A stretch of DNA of 64,000 nucleotides from Hyphomicrobiales bacterium. Its GTDB lineage: Bacteria; Pseudomonadota; Alphaproteobacteria; Rhizobiales; Rhizobiaceae. The notes under the pieces are model-generated. The model was not told the DNA's origin. It saw only the letters and a list, made by a program, of their open reading frames with translations, and searched no databases. The stretch spans positions 117,802 through 181,801 of the forward strand of contig UCHD01000010.1 in NCBI GenBank assembly GCA_900472175.1. Reading direction: 5' to 3'. Both the position numbers and the translations under genes were made by a program. Shown here one piece after another: positions 25,801 through 34,226 of the stretch (its first letter is position 1; each line of letters starts with the position of its first letter).

Positions 25801-28335
25801 TTATGGCGATGCCGTGGCCGTCACGTCCGCAAACAGTTCGTCGGCGGCTTCGGCGAGCAAAAAGTCCTGCGCATCGCCATTGACTGCTTCCTTGCCGATT
25901 TCGAGCATGACCGGCACGGCCAGCGGCGAGATGCGGTCAAGCGGGCGATGGGTGATATGCCCCTTGATTCGTGACAGCATATCGCCAAGCCTTTCGATTT
26001 CCAAAAGCCCAGTCGAAGCATCGTTGCGGGTTGCCTTCAGCAGGATGTGATCCGGCTCATGGCTGCGCAGCACATCGTAGATAAGATCGGCCGACACCGT
26101 CACCTGCCGCCCGCTCTTTTCCTTGCCGGGATGGCGCTGATCGATCAGGCCGGCAATGACGGCACAGTTGCGGAAAGTGCGTTTCAGCAGAAAGCTCTCG
26201 TTCAGCCAGGCTTCGAGATCATCGCCCAGCATATCCTCGTCGAACAGGTCGGCAAGCCGCGGTCGCCCGGAGGTGAAAGCCTCGCCGAGATCCTCCAGCG
26301 CCCATATGGCCAGTGAATAATCGGTGGCGACGAAACCGAGCGGTTTCAGCCCGGCGCGGTCCAGCCGCCGGGTGAGCAACATGCCGAGGGTCTGGTGAGC
26401 GAGCCTGCCCTCGAAGGCGTAGATCACCATGTAATGGCGGCTGCCGCGCGGAAAGGTTTCGATCAGCAGTTCGTCTTCCTTCGGCAGCATCGAAAGGTCT
26501 TTTTGCAGGGACAGCCAGTCGCGGACCTGTTCGGGCAGGGTGGCGTGGCGGCTGGGGTCGGCGAGCATCTTGCGGACTTGCTGGGCGAGGTAGGTGGAGA
26601 GCGGAAACTTGCCGCCATTATAGGAGGGAACCTTGGGGTCCAGCTTGTAACCCTGGCTGACCAGACATTCGCTTTCGCGGATGCCCTCGAAGCGCAGCAC
26701 CTTGCCGGAAAACAGGAAGGTATCGCCCGGCGACAGCATTTCGATGAAATATTCCTCGACCTTGCCGAGCGCCATCCCGCCCCGGCCGAGGGAACCGCGG
26801 GCGTTGTGCTTGACCATGCGCACGTTGAGCATCGGCGATTCGATGATGGTGCCGACATTGAGGCGGTATTGCTGGGCAATCAGCGGGTTGGACACGCGCC
26901 AAAAACCTTCGGGCGTCTTGCGGATCTTGGCGTAACGTTCATAGGCGCGCAGGGCATAGCCGCCGGTGGCGACGAAATCGACGATGCGTTCAAAGGTTTC
27001 CCAGCTCAGATACGCATAGGGCGCAGCGCTGGTGATCTCGGTGTAAAGCGACAGCGGATCGAACGGAGCGGCACAGGCCATGCCGAGCACATGCTGGGCG
27101 AGCACATCAAGCGCGCCCTTGCCGACAGGGGGCGTGTCTTGCGCACCGATATAGTTGGCGTCGAGTGCAGCCTGACACTCCATCACCTCGAAACGGTTAG
27201 CAGGCACCAGGATGGCGCGGCTCGGCTCATCCATGCGGTGATTGGCGCGGCCGATACGCTGGGCAAGGCGTGACGCGCCCTTTGGGGCACCGACATGGAT
27301 GACCATGTCGACATCGCCCCAGTCGATGCCGAGATCAAGCGTCGAGGTGGCGACGACGGCGCGCAGCTTGTTCTCGGACATTGCCGCCTCGACCTTGCGC
27401 CGCTGGCCGACATCGAGCGAGCCGTGATGCAGCGCAATCGGCAGGTTGTCGTCGTTGATCGTCCAGAGTTCCTGAAAAACACGCTCGGCCTGGCTGCGGG
27501 TATTGACGAACAGTAGCGTGGTCCTGGTCTCGCCGATCGCCTTGTAGATATCGCCGATGGCATAGGCTGCCGAATGACCGGCCCACGGCACTCGTTCATC
27601 CGTCCGCATGATCGAAATTTCCGGCCGTGCGCCGCCGGTCACGGTGATCAGCCCGGCATGATTGTCTTCGCCCTCTCTCTGGGCCGCCAGCCAGCGCTGC
27701 AGGTCCATCGGGTCGGCAACTGTCGCGGAGAGGCCGATGGCTTGCATGGTAGGTGCCAGCTGGCGCAAGCGGGCAAGGCCGAGCGAAAGCAGATGGCCGC
27801 GCTTGGAGGTGACCAGCGAATGCAGCTCGTCGAGCACGACATATTTCAGGTCCTTGAAGAAGCGCTCGGCTTCGCCATTGGCCAGGAGCAGCGCCACCTG
27901 CTCCGGCGTCGTCAGCAGGATATCCGGCGGATTGAGTTTTTGGCGCTGGCGCTTGGCGGCGGGCGTATCACCCGTGCGGTTTTCGATGCGGACCGGCAGG
28001 CCCATGTCGCCGACTGGCTTCATCAGGTTGCGTTCGATATCGACGGCGAGCGCCTTCAATGGCGAGATATAGAGCGTGTGGATGCCGGTGAAGGCGGAGC
28101 CCGGCGGGATTTTGCCGCGCTCCGTCAGCGACACCAGTGACGGCAGGAAGCCGGCCAGCGTCTTGCCGGCGCCGGTCGGCGCGATCAGGAGCATGCTTTC
28201 GCCGCCCTGGACGCGGGAGAGAAGCTCCAGCTGATGCGCACGCGGCTGCCAGCCCTTGTTTGCGAACCAGCGCAGGAAGGGTGGGGGCAGGAGAATTTGC
28301 GTCTTGGCGCGCGGGATGGAATCGATCTGGTTCAC
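25801..28335 (-). CDS. Ligase-associated DNA damage response DEXH-box helicase (Lhr-like)
   Basis: 844 residues. Superfamily-2 motifs are intact: Walker A APTGAGKT (52-59), Ia SPLKALAVDIERNL, II DELH, III SAT, then RecA-2 motifs FVNTRSQAERVF, ATSTLDLGIDWG and QRIGRANHR. The winged-helix/Lhr core follows (DEAD_assoc). It is a 3'-5' ATP-dependent helicase of the Lhr-core group. It is shorter than full Lhr (about 1500), as expected for this subgroup. First gene of the operon with pdeM. Confidence 0.93.
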   Translation of the reverse strand: MNQIDSIPRAKTQILLPPPFLRWFANKGWQPRAHQLELLSRVQGGESMLLIAPTGAGKTLAGFLPSLVSLTERGKIPPGSAFTGIHTLYISPLKALAVDIERNLMKPVGDMGLPVRIENRTGDTPAAKRQRQKLNPPDILLTTPEQVALLLANGEAERFFKDLKYVVLDELHSLVTSKRGHLLSLGLARLRQLAPTMQAIGLSATVADPMDLQRWLAAQREGEDNHAGLITVTGGARPEISIMRTDERVPWAGHSAAYAIGDIYKAIGETRTTLLFVNTRSQAERVFQELWTINDDNLPIALHHGSLDVGQRRKVEAAMSENKLRAVVATSTLDLGIDWGDVDMVIHVGAPKGASRLAQRIGRANHRMDEPSRAILVPANRFEVMECQAALDANYIGAQDTPPVGKGALDVLAQHVLGMACAAPFDPLSLYTEITSAAPYAYLSWETFERIVDFVATGGYALRAYERYAKIRKTPEGFWRVSNPLIAQQYRLNVGTIIESPMLNVRMVKHNARGSLGRGGMALGKVEEYFIEMLSPGDTFLFSGKVLRFEGIRESECLVSQGYKLDPKVPSYNGGKFPLSTYLAQQVRKMLADPSRHATLPEQVRDWLSLQKDLSMLPKEDELLIETFPRGSRHYMVIYAFEGRLAHQTLGMLLTRRLDRAGLKPLGFVATDYSLAIWALEDLGEAFTSGRPRLADLFDEDMLGDDLEAWLNESFLLKRTFRNCAVIAGLIDQRHPGKEKSGRQVTVSADLIYDVLRSHEPDHILLKATRNDASTGLLEIERLGDMLSRIKGHITHRPLDRISPLAVPVMLEIGKEAVNGDAQDFLLAEAADELFADVTATASP

Positions 28336-28482
28336 GCGAACAAATGTAGATCAAATACCGTGGATTTGAAGGGCATGCTTTGCGATGGAAAAATTGCCCG
28401 GCTGCGAGGGAACCTTCTCCCGTGGCGAGCGTTCGAATAATTCTGCCAAAATCAAACAGGCGCAGTCAAAAGGGAGAGGGGC

Positions 28483-28683
28483 ATGCCGTCTTCAGCACCC
28501 GGTAAAGTGATCATTCCACCGCATGAACATATCCTGACCGTCCAGGAGGCACTCGAGCCGCTCTATCAGAAGCTCGAACAGGAAGTGGAAACCAGGCTGG
28601 TGGAGGCTGCCGTCGATGCTGGCTGGTCTCCCTATGATGCGTTGAATGCGATCGACCAGCTAAAAAAACACGACGGGCAGTGA
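28483..28683 (+). CDS. Small conserved hypothetical protein
   Basis: 66 residues, preceded by AAAAGGGAGAGGGGC. Amphipathic and acidic, with a helical core (LTVQEALEPLYQKLEQEVETR, split at about residue 17) and the C-terminal motif AGWSPYDALNAIDQLKK. Composition and codon use look real. No function can be assigned. It is divergent from the helicase gene and convergent with the cyclase gene. Confidence 0.7.
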   Translation: MPSSAPGKVIIPPHEHILTVQEALEPLYQKLEQEVETRLVEAAVDAGWSPYDALNAIDQLKKHDGQ

Positions 28684-28715
28684 TGCGTCCGGCTGCCGGC
28701 CTTCGTGCTTGCCAT

Positions 28716-29816
28716 TCACGGCTGCGGCGCAAACACTGCGCAGGGCGTGGCGATGCCGCGCAGCGCATGTTCGCCAAGCGGGGTCAGCGGTTGCGCCGTT
28801 TCCGCCGCGAAAGCGCCGGAGACTAGCACCGTATGCCCGAGCGGGCGGCATAGGCCTTCCAGCCGGCTGACAAGATTGACGGCAGGGCCGATGGCGGTGA
28901 AATCCAACCGGTCGGCCGTGCCGATATTGCCCCAGAGCATGTCGCCGAGATGCAGCGCGACCCCGAACGCCAGCGGCGGCGCTCCTTGCGCTGCGCGGAG
29001 CATGTCGAGATGGGCCATTCCGGCGCGTGCCGACGCCACCGCGCGCAAAGCTGCATCACAGGCGGCAGCAGCGTCCCGCTCGCCGATCGGGAATATCGCC
29101 AGCATACCGTCACCGATGAATTTCAGCACCTCGCCGCCGAAGGCATGGACGGCACCGGCGACGCGGTCGAACCATCCGTCGAGTGCGGTAATCACATCCT
29201 TCGCATCGGTTGTTTCCGACAGTTCGGTAAAGCCGCGCAGGTCGGCAAACAGCAGCACGGCCCGGATAGTCTCGCCGGGTTCGCGCCGCAAACGTCCAGC
29301 CAGAACCTGAGCGGCGCTGCGCCGGCCGAGATAGGTTGTCAGCAGGGCAGAGAGCGTCGAGCGGGCAGCGAGCAAGGCCAGCGGCGCTGCGGCAAAGCGG
29401 GCAACTTCGCGCAGCAGTTCGGATTCTGCTTCGCTGAACGGCCGGTTCGCCGCCCAGGTCAGCATCGCGCCACCGGCCGGGGCGGCGGTGAGATCCTCCT
29501 GGATGTTATGACTGCCAAGGCTGGTCAGCCAATTGCTGGCAATATGGTTGGGTTCAGGATTGCCAGGCACAGGGCCGAGAGCTCCAGTCAGGCCCAGTGC
29601 CTCGATCACCCGTCCGCTATCGGCGCGCCAGAGCCAGATGCGCCGGTCGATGACCGGATGGGGTGCGGACTGGGTGAGGGCGCCTCCGATAAGCGGCACG
29701 CCGTCGGCAAGCAACGCTGCGGCGAGCGCGGTCAGGAACGCATCACCATCCGGCAAGTCGATCGCCTTGTCGATCAGAAAGGAAAGAGCGGACGGCAGGC
29801 GCATGGACGACATCAT
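28716..29816 (-). CDS. Adenylate/guanylate cyclase domain protein (class III)
   Basis: About 366 residues if started at ATG 29816. The frame is open to 29885 and the exact start is uncertain (GTG 29840 is also possible). The N-terminal 180 residues resemble the regulatory half of rhizobial soluble cyclases, with SNWLTSLGSHNI. The catalytic class III domain follows: LLFADLRGFTELSE (metal Asp), KFIGDGMLAIFP (second metal Asp), GVALHLGDMLWGNIG and DFTAIGPAVNLVSRLE. It should make cAMP or cGMP in the cytosol. No membrane helix. Rhizobia carry many such cyclases; the signal sensed is unknown. Confidence 0.85.
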   Translation of the reverse strand: MMSSMRLPSALSFLIDKAIDLPDGDAFLTALAAALLADGVPLIGGALTQSAPHPVIDRRIWLWRADSGRVIEALGLTGALGPVPGNPEPNHIASNWLTSLGSHNIQEDLTAAPAGGAMLTWAANRPFSEAESELLREVARFAAAPLALLAARSTLSALLTTYLGRRSAAQVLAGRLRREPGETIRAVLLFADLRGFTELSETTDAKDVITALDGWFDRVAGAVHAFGGEVLKFIGDGMLAIFPIGERDAAAACDAALRAVASARAGMAHLDMLRAAQGAPPLAFGVALHLGDMLWGNIGTADRLDFTAIGPAVNLVSRLEGLCRPLGHTVLVSGAFAAETAQPLTPLGEHALRGIATPCAVFAPQP

Positions 29817-29926
29817 GCCGTGGTGCCGGTCTGCTGTCACGAGATTTTGCTTCTTGCGCAGCATGCCCGTTGGCCTACAGTGCACCCCTTGGAATGCACG
29901 CTACCCGGAACTGGAAGGACATCCCG

Positions 29927-30361
29927 ATGACGGAAACACTTCGCAGCGAGATCCAGATTGCCGCGCCGCAGGCAACGGTGTTTGCGTTTCTGACCGATCC
30001 CGACAAGATCCTGCGCTGGATGGGGACGTCGGCAACGGTCGAGCCGCATGCCGGCGGCATCTACCTTCTCAGCATGAACGATAAGCAGACGGCGCGCGGC
30101 CAGTTTACCGAAGTGATACCCGTGCACCGGCTCGCCTATAGTTTCGGCTGGGAGGGACATGACACGGTACCGCCCGGATCGGGGTTGATCGAGATCGACC
30201 TGATCGAGAAGGACGGCGGCACGCTGGTGCGTCTCACCCATAGCGGCCTGCCGGACGAGAAGGAGCGTGCGAACCACGAAAAGGGCTGGACCCACTACCT
30301 GCGCCGGATGTCCATCGCGGCAGCAGGCGGGGATCCGGGGCCGGACAGCATGCGCGGATAG
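29927..30361 (+). CDS. SRPBCC / AHSA1-like domain protein
   Basis: 144 residues from ATG 29927, selected by GGAAGGACATCCCG. The chain starts LRSEIQIAAPQATVFAFLTDPDKILRW, the first strand and helix of the START/SRPBCC fold, and has LIEIDLIEKDGGTLVRLTHSGLP and GWTHYLRRMSIAA at the end. Ligand unknown. Such genes often sit with VOC proteins and small regulators, as here. Confidence 0.85.
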   Translation: MTETLRSEIQIAAPQATVFAFLTDPDKILRWMGTSATVEPHAGGIYLLSMNDKQTARGQFTEVIPVHRLAYSFGWEGHDTVPPGSGLIEIDLIEKDGGTLVRLTHSGLPDEKERANHEKGWTHYLRRMSIAAAGGDPGPDSMRG

Positions 30362-30419
30362 CGGTCCGATCGCGGTCGCCGGTGGCGACAGGTTTCGCGT
30401 CTTCCCAATGCGGCAATGT

Positions 30420-30869
30420 TCAGGCAGATACCGCCGCGTCCCAGCGCTTCTGCATTTCCTCCGGCGTCACCTGCTCGATGGTCTGCGACAGCATCCAGCG
30501 GTGGCCGTAGGGATCGAGCACCTGCGCCACGCGCTCGCCAAAGCTCTGATCGGCGGCTGGGCGCAGCAGCGTCGCTCCGGCAGCAACGGCCTGCGCCACG
30601 GCGGCATCGGTTGATCCGGTGTCGACGTGGAACGTCACCGGCGATCCGCCGATCGTGTCCGGCGACAGGGCGCCGAAATCGGGATATTCATCGGCGAGCA
30701 TCATCAAGGTTTCGCCAAACTGCAATTCTGCATGGCCGATACGGCCATCGGTTGGGTCGGTCATGCGGAAGAGTTCTTCGGCACCAAAAGCCTGTTTGTA
30801 GAACTCGATGGCCTGGGCGGCATTCTTGACAACGAAATAGACGCTGACTTTGCGGGTGGTAGCGGGCAT
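30420..30869 (-). CDS. VOC family (glyoxalase/PhnB-like) protein
   Basis: 149 residues with two beta-alpha-beta-beta-beta units. Unit one has VSVYFVVKNAAQAIEFYKQAFGAEE; unit two has VTFHVDTGSTDAAVAQAVAAGA and DPYGHRWMLSQTIE. The PhnB-like subgroup is recognised by RIGHAELQFGETLMMLADE. Metal-dependent chemistry on small substrates is typical. It is divergent from a TetR gene, with an inverted repeat between the two starts, so TetR control is likely. It converges on the SRPBCC gene. Confidence 0.88.
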   Translation of the reverse strand: MPATTRKVSVYFVVKNAAQAIEFYKQAFGAEELFRMTDPTDGRIGHAELQFGETLMMLADEYPDFGALSPDTIGGSPVTFHVDTGSTDAAVAQAVAAGATLLRPAADQSFGERVAQVLDPYGHRWMLSQTIEQVTPEEMQKRWDAAVSA

Positions 30870-30904
30870 CGGATGCTCCTCCTTGACTGGGTCGTATATT
30901 AACG

Positions 30905-30917
30905 TTACGTATCGTAA
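30905..30917. promoter_or_regulatory. Inverted repeat, candidate TetR operator
   Basis: TTACG-TAT-CGTAA is a perfect 13-base dyad lying five bases before the ATG at 30922 and 35 bases before the VOC start. It fits autoregulation and control of the divergent gene. Confidence 0.6.
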
Positions 30918-30921
30918 TGAT

Positions 30922-31524
30922 ATGAGTCAAGATGCAAACATGATACCGAAGAAACGGGGACGCCCGCCGAGTGAGGCCGCACAGAAGCGCGCGCTCGAGG
31001 CTGCCCATGACATCCTGATGGCGGACGGGTTCGGCCGTTTGACCATCGAGGCGGTGGCGGCGCGATCGGGTGTCGGCAAGCCGACGATCTATCGCTCCTG
31101 GGCGAATGCGCAGGAGCTGGCGATGGCTGCGTTGCTGGTCAATCCGATGCCGCAGGCTGAAACAAACGGGGCGACGGCGCAGGCCGCGCTTGGCGCGCAG
31201 ATGCGTGGGCTGGTCACCGCCTTTGCCAGTACACGCGGGCGCCAGATCACCATGGCTTTGGCGGCGGCAGACCCGGAAAGCGAATTCACCAAGGCGTTCC
31301 GCAATCGGGTGATCCTGTCGAGCCGCAATGCCGGACGCACCATTCTCGAGCAGGCGTTGGCAAGCGGCGAAATCACCCCGCCGGTCGATCTGGAAGCCCT
31401 GCTCGACATGATCTACGGGCCGGTTTTCTTCCGGCTGCTGGTCGGGCATCGTCCGGTCTCGCCGGAGTTTGGCGATGCGGTGGTGGCAACCGCCTTGCGG
31501 GCCGTTGCGCCTTCAGGGGCGTAG
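30922..31524 (+). CDS. TetR/AcrR family transcriptional regulator
   Basis: 200 residues from ATG 30922; MIPKKRGRPP at 30940 is an alternative. The N-terminal HTH reads RLTIEAVAARSGVGKPTIYRSW, the standard TetR signature, preceded by the AT-hook-like KKRGRPPSEAAQ. The C-terminal ligand domain has EQALASGEITPPVDLEALLDMIYGP and FFRLLVGHRPV, typical of the TetR_C_11-like subgroup. Probably represses itself and the divergent VOC gene through the dyad at 30905-30917. Inducer unknown. It is convergent with YitT copy 1. Confidence 0.9.
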   Translation: MSQDANMIPKKRGRPPSEAAQKRALEAAHDILMADGFGRLTIEAVAARSGVGKPTIYRSWANAQELAMAALLVNPMPQAETNGATAQAALGAQMRGLVTAFASTRGRQITMALAAADPESEFTKAFRNRVILSSRNAGRTILEQALASGEITPPVDLEALLDMIYGPVFFRLLVGHRPVSPEFGDAVVATALRAVAPSGA

Positions 31525-31539
31525 CGGCGCGTTCCATCC

Positions 31540-32184
31540 CTACATCGCGATATAGCGGTCCTTGCGGTGGTTCATCGCCAGCGTGACGTTCATGACGACG
31601 GCGCCGGCGATCGAGCAGGCGATAATATAGGGGCTGGCGAGGAAGAACGACCAGGCGACGATGGCGCCATCGAAGCCGAGCTGGATCAGGCCGGCGCGCC
31701 AGCCGAAGCGATCCTGCAGATAAAGCGCCAGAATGCCGATGCCGCCAAGGCTGGCGCGGTGGCGGAACAGTGCGAGCAGGCCGGCGCCAACGACAAGGCC
31801 CGCAAACAGCGCGCCGATCAGCGGATCAACCTGGGTGATCCCCAGCGCGCGCGGCAGGACCTCGGACATGGCCGAAGTCAGCGCGACGGCGATGAAGGTC
31901 TTGACGGTGAAAGCCAGCCCCATGCGGCGGAAGGCCAGATAGTAAAAGGGCAGGTTTACGACGAAGAAGCAAGCGCCGAAGCTGAAGCCCGTTGCGTAGT
32001 GGACAAGAAAGGCAATGCCGGGGGTGCCGCCCGTCAGAAGTCCGGCGCTGGAGAACAAAGTGATGCCGAGCACGGCCAGCATGCTGCCGGAGATCACGCC
32101 CTGCGCGTCATCGGCGACCGAATGGCGCTCGGCGCTTGAGTTCATCAGTGCTGCAAAGGCAGATTTCGCAGGTGTTGCCATCAT
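31540..32184 (-). CDS. YitT family membrane protein, copy 1
   Basis: 214 residues with five or six membrane helices (DUF161 half only; the C-terminal DUF2179 domain of Bacillus YitT is absent). Conserved segments are LLTGGTPGIAFLVHYATG, FFVVNLPFYYLAFRRMG, FRHRASLGGIGILALYLQDRFG and the C-terminal NHRKDRYIAM. A close paralogue lies at 33520-34152. Function unknown. Divergent from the Rrf2 gene with a shared palindromic operator, which suggests redox- or stress-responsive expression. Confidence 0.88.
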   Translation of the reverse strand: MMATPAKSAFAALMNSSAERHSVADDAQGVISGSMLAVLGITLFSSAGLLTGGTPGIAFLVHYATGFSFGACFFVVNLPFYYLAFRRMGLAFTVKTFIAVALTSAMSEVLPRALGITQVDPLIGALFAGLVVGAGLLALFRHRASLGGIGILALYLQDRFGWRAGLIQLGFDGAIVAWSFFLASPYIIACSIAGAVVMNVTLAMNHRKDRYIAM

Positions 32185-32280
32185 CGTCGTCGTTTCCTGT
32201 CGTCCGTATCCTGCCCTTCTATCCTGCGTTTTTTCGGGCGCAAGCCTTGTGATGAATTTCGCCCATTGACGGCCGGAATA

Positions 32281-32305
32281 ATCGTGGATATAAATTATCC
32301 ACGAT
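32281..32305. promoter_or_regulatory. Perfect 10+10 palindrome, candidate Rrf2 operator
   Basis: ATCGTGGATA and TATCCACGAT flank TAAAT, 20 bases before the Rrf2 start and 97 bases before the YitT copy 1 start. The position and perfect symmetry argue for binding by the Rrf2 dimer encoded next to it. Confidence 0.75.
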
Positions 32306-32324
32306 AGAAGGCGGAGGTAAGGCG

Positions 32325-32825
32325 ATGAAGATGGGTGAGGGCGTCGAGCAGGCTATTCACAGCGTCGCCATGCTGTCGGGCCTTTCCGAAGGCGGTGTGC
32401 TTTCCGCCGCTGCAATCGCCGAGTTTCATGGCGTGTCGACCAGCTATCTGCTCAAGCATCTGCAGTCGCTGTCGGGTGCGGGCATTCTCGATACGGTGCC
32501 CGGCCCGAAGGGCGGCTACCGGCTGGCAAGGCCGGCGGAGAAGGTCACGCTGCTCGATATCGTTCTTGCCGTCGAAGGTCCCGCGCCGGCCTTCCGCTGC
32601 GGCGAAATCCGCCAGCGGGGGCCAAATCCTGTCGCCAATCATTTCTTTTCCAAGCCCTGCAATATCTCGGCCACCATGCTGAGGGCGGAGCGCGTCTACA
32701 GGGCGGAACTGGACAAGACCACGATTGCCGATCTCGGCGTGCAACTGGCCGAAATCGACGATGGATCGATCGCAGCAAGAGGCTGCGCCTTCCTTGAAAT
32801 TCACGAACGCAAAACGGCTCGCTGA
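32325..32825 (+). CDS. Rrf2 family transcriptional regulator
   Basis: 166 residues; GGCGGAGGTAAGGCG precedes ATG. The winged helix spans 1-75, with LSAAAIAEFHGVSTSYLLKHLQ as HTH and GPKGGYRLARP as wing. Cys92, Cys112 and a third Cys in RGCAFLE could sense redox state or bind a cluster, but they lack the tight CX5-7C spacing of IscR/NsrR. It probably binds the palindrome at 32281-32305. The AhpD-like gene starts 23 bases downstream and should be co-transcribed, which points to a peroxide or electrophile response (inference). Confidence 0.9.
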   Translation: MKMGEGVEQAIHSVAMLSGLSEGGVLSAAAIAEFHGVSTSYLLKHLQSLSGAGILDTVPGPKGGYRLARPAEKVTLLDIVLAVEGPAPAFRCGEIRQRGPNPVANHFFSKPCNISATMLRAERVYRAELDKTTIADLGVQLAEIDDGSIAARGCAFLEIHERKTAR

Positions 32826-32847
32826 GCCATCACCACAGGAGAAGACC

Positions 32848-33309
32848 ATGCAGCCTCGTTTCAACTTCGCCAAAGCTTCCCCCGCAGCCTACAAGGCCGT
32901 TGCTGCTCTGGAGCAATATGTTCAGGAGAGCAATCTCGAGCGCCGCTTCATCCACCTGATCAAGCTGCGCGCTTCGCAGATCAACGGCTGCGCCTATTGC
33001 GTCGACATGCACGTCAAGGAATCGCGTCATGATGGCTTGAGCGAGCAGTGGATCAACCTGTTGTGCGTCTGGCGTGAATCGCCGGTATACGATGCCCGCG
33101 AACGCGCGCTGCTCGGCTGGGTCGATGCCGTCACCAACATCGCCCAGACCGGCGCGCCAGACGATGTTTTCAATGCGCTGAAGGAACACTTCACCGAAGC
33201 CGAAATCACCGACATCACGGTTGCGATCGGTGCGATCAACGTCTGGAACCGGCTGGCTGTCGGTTTCCGTTCGCAGCATCCGCTCGACAAGGTGGCAAAG
33301 GCCGCCTGA
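32848..33309 (+). CDS. AhpD-like carboxymuconolactone decarboxylase family protein
   Basis: 153 residues from ATG 32848, with CACAGGAGAAGACC upstream; the longer frame to 32725 is not used. The AhpD core motif is complete: NGCAYCVDMH with Cys48, Cys51 and His55, preceded by LRASQI. C-terminal helices include TDITVAIGAINVWNRLAVGF. Such proteins act as alkylhydroperoxidases or thiol-dependent reductases in the cytosol. It is second in the Rrf2 operon, which suggests it is the target of that regulator. Confidence 0.9.
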   Translation: MQPRFNFAKASPAAYKAVAALEQYVQESNLERRFIHLIKLRASQINGCAYCVDMHVKESRHDGLSEQWINLLCVWRESPVYDARERALLGWVDAVTNIAQTGAPDDVFNALKEHFTEAEITDITVAIGAINVWNRLAVGFRSQHPLDKVAKAA

Positions 33310-33315
33310 GCACAC

Positions 33316-33481
33316 AAAAAAATGGCGCCGCACCCGGAAGGGATGCGGCGCCAGAGTGCGGGATCGACACCCGCGCTCACCACCTGCAGACCGTGGAAAG
33401 GTCAAGCGAGGGGCAGCCAGTGCTGCCCATGCTGTGGCCGGCAAGTTCGTTGAAAACCTGCATGCCCCTCGCTAACTTGCC
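33316..33481 (-). ncRNA. Candidate structured RNA with interleaved helices and strong terminator
   Basis: Read on the minus strand, about 166 bases between YitT copy 2 and ahpD. Helix A is GGCAAGTT/AACTTGCC (33474-33481 with 33440-33447). Helix B is an 11-bp perfect pair (33463-33473 with 33405-33415, arms AGCGAGGGGCA/TGCCCCTCGCT). A and B interleave, so they form a pseudoknot or exclude one another. Hairpin C, GGGCAGC-ACTG-GCTGCCC (33411-33428), competes with B. Hairpin D is GCGGG/CCCGC (33358-33374). The terminator (33323-33353) has a 10-bp stem and U7. It is either an independent sRNA or the 3' UTR of YitT copy 2. No known RNA family was recognised. Confidence 0.5.
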
Positions 33482-33489
33482 TTGCTCGG

Positions 33490-33514
33490 CCGGTCTCTCC
33501 GCCTGAGAGACCGG
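33490..33514 (-). terminator. Hairpin just after YitT copy 2
   Basis: CCGGTCTCTC and GAGAGACCGG form a perfect ten-base-pair stem around CGCCT, six bases beyond the stop at 33520. There is no U-tract, so read-through into the candidate RNA at 33316-33481 is possible. Confidence 0.5.
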
Positions 33515-33519
33515 TGTCA

Positions 33520-34152
33520 TCACAAAGCGATATAACGGTCGGCGCGGTGGTTGATGGTCAAAAACAGGTTGAGCACGACGGCGCCAAGCACCGAATAGAA
33601 CACAACCGGCGGCGTGGTGACCAAGAAGGCTGCTGCAAGCACGCAGAGATCGATGGCAAGCTGCACGAGACCGGCGCGGATGCCGAAACGCTCCTGCATG
33701 TAGATGCCGAGAATGCCAACGCCGCCAAGACTGGCACGGTGGCGATAGAGCGCCAGCACACCATAACCCAGAAGCAGGCCGCCGAGCAGCGCCGCCCAGG
33801 CCGGATGAATGCTGGCGATCTGGAACACCTGGCTCTGCACATTGGTCAAAAGCGAGGTGATGGCGATGGCGATAAAGGTCTTCACCGTGAAGGCCATGCC
33901 GAGGCGCTTCCATGACAGATAGAAGAACGGCAGGTTGAGCACGAAGAAGGCAAGGCCGAAATTGATGCCGAGCGCATAATGCAAGAGGAAGGCGACGCCG
34001 GCGGTGCTGCCGGTCAAAAGGCCGGCGCTGGCAAGTACGTAGAGACCAAGCGCTGCGACCAGGCTACCCGAAAAGATGCCCTGCACATCCTCGACCGGCG
34101 TATGGCGCGTCGCGCTGGTGTTCCAGAAGCCAAGGGCACTGATGATGCTCAT
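33520..34152 (-). CDS. YitT family membrane protein, copy 2
   Basis: 210 residues, clearly paralogous to the gene at 31540-32184. Matching blocks are LLTGSTAGVAFLLHYALG, FFVLNLPFFYLSWKRLG, YRHRASLGGVGILGIYMQERFG and NHRADRYIAL. Five or six membrane helices; no DUF2179 domain. The two copies face the Rrf2-ahpD pair from both sides, which suggests an old duplication or functional grouping. Function unknown. Confidence 0.88.
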   Translation of the reverse strand: MSIISALGFWNTSATRHTPVEDVQGIFSGSLVAALGLYVLASAGLLTGSTAGVAFLLHYALGINFGLAFFVLNLPFFYLSWKRLGMAFTVKTFIAIAITSLLTNVQSQVFQIASIHPAWAALLGGLLLGYGVLALYRHRASLGGVGILGIYMQERFGIRAGLVQLAIDLCVLAAAFLVTTPPVVFYSVLGAVVLNLFLTINHRADRYIAL

Positions 34153-34226
34153 ATCGCGATCTCCAAAAACAGCCAGATGCGCGCCGGGCGAACCCGAACG
34201 GCGATACCAACAAGGAATGAAAGTGC

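Noticed and set aside
33358..33374. T-arm-like hairpin suggesting tRNA or tmRNA
   Set aside because: The loop TGTCGAT does not match the T-loop consensus, and there is no anticodon arm or acceptor stem.
33377..33463. 28-codon minus-strand frame inside the candidate RNA (starts MQVFNELAGHSMG)
   Set aside because: Only one base separates GAGGGG from the ATG, and the bases are already explained by perfect helices; a leader peptide is possible but not supported.
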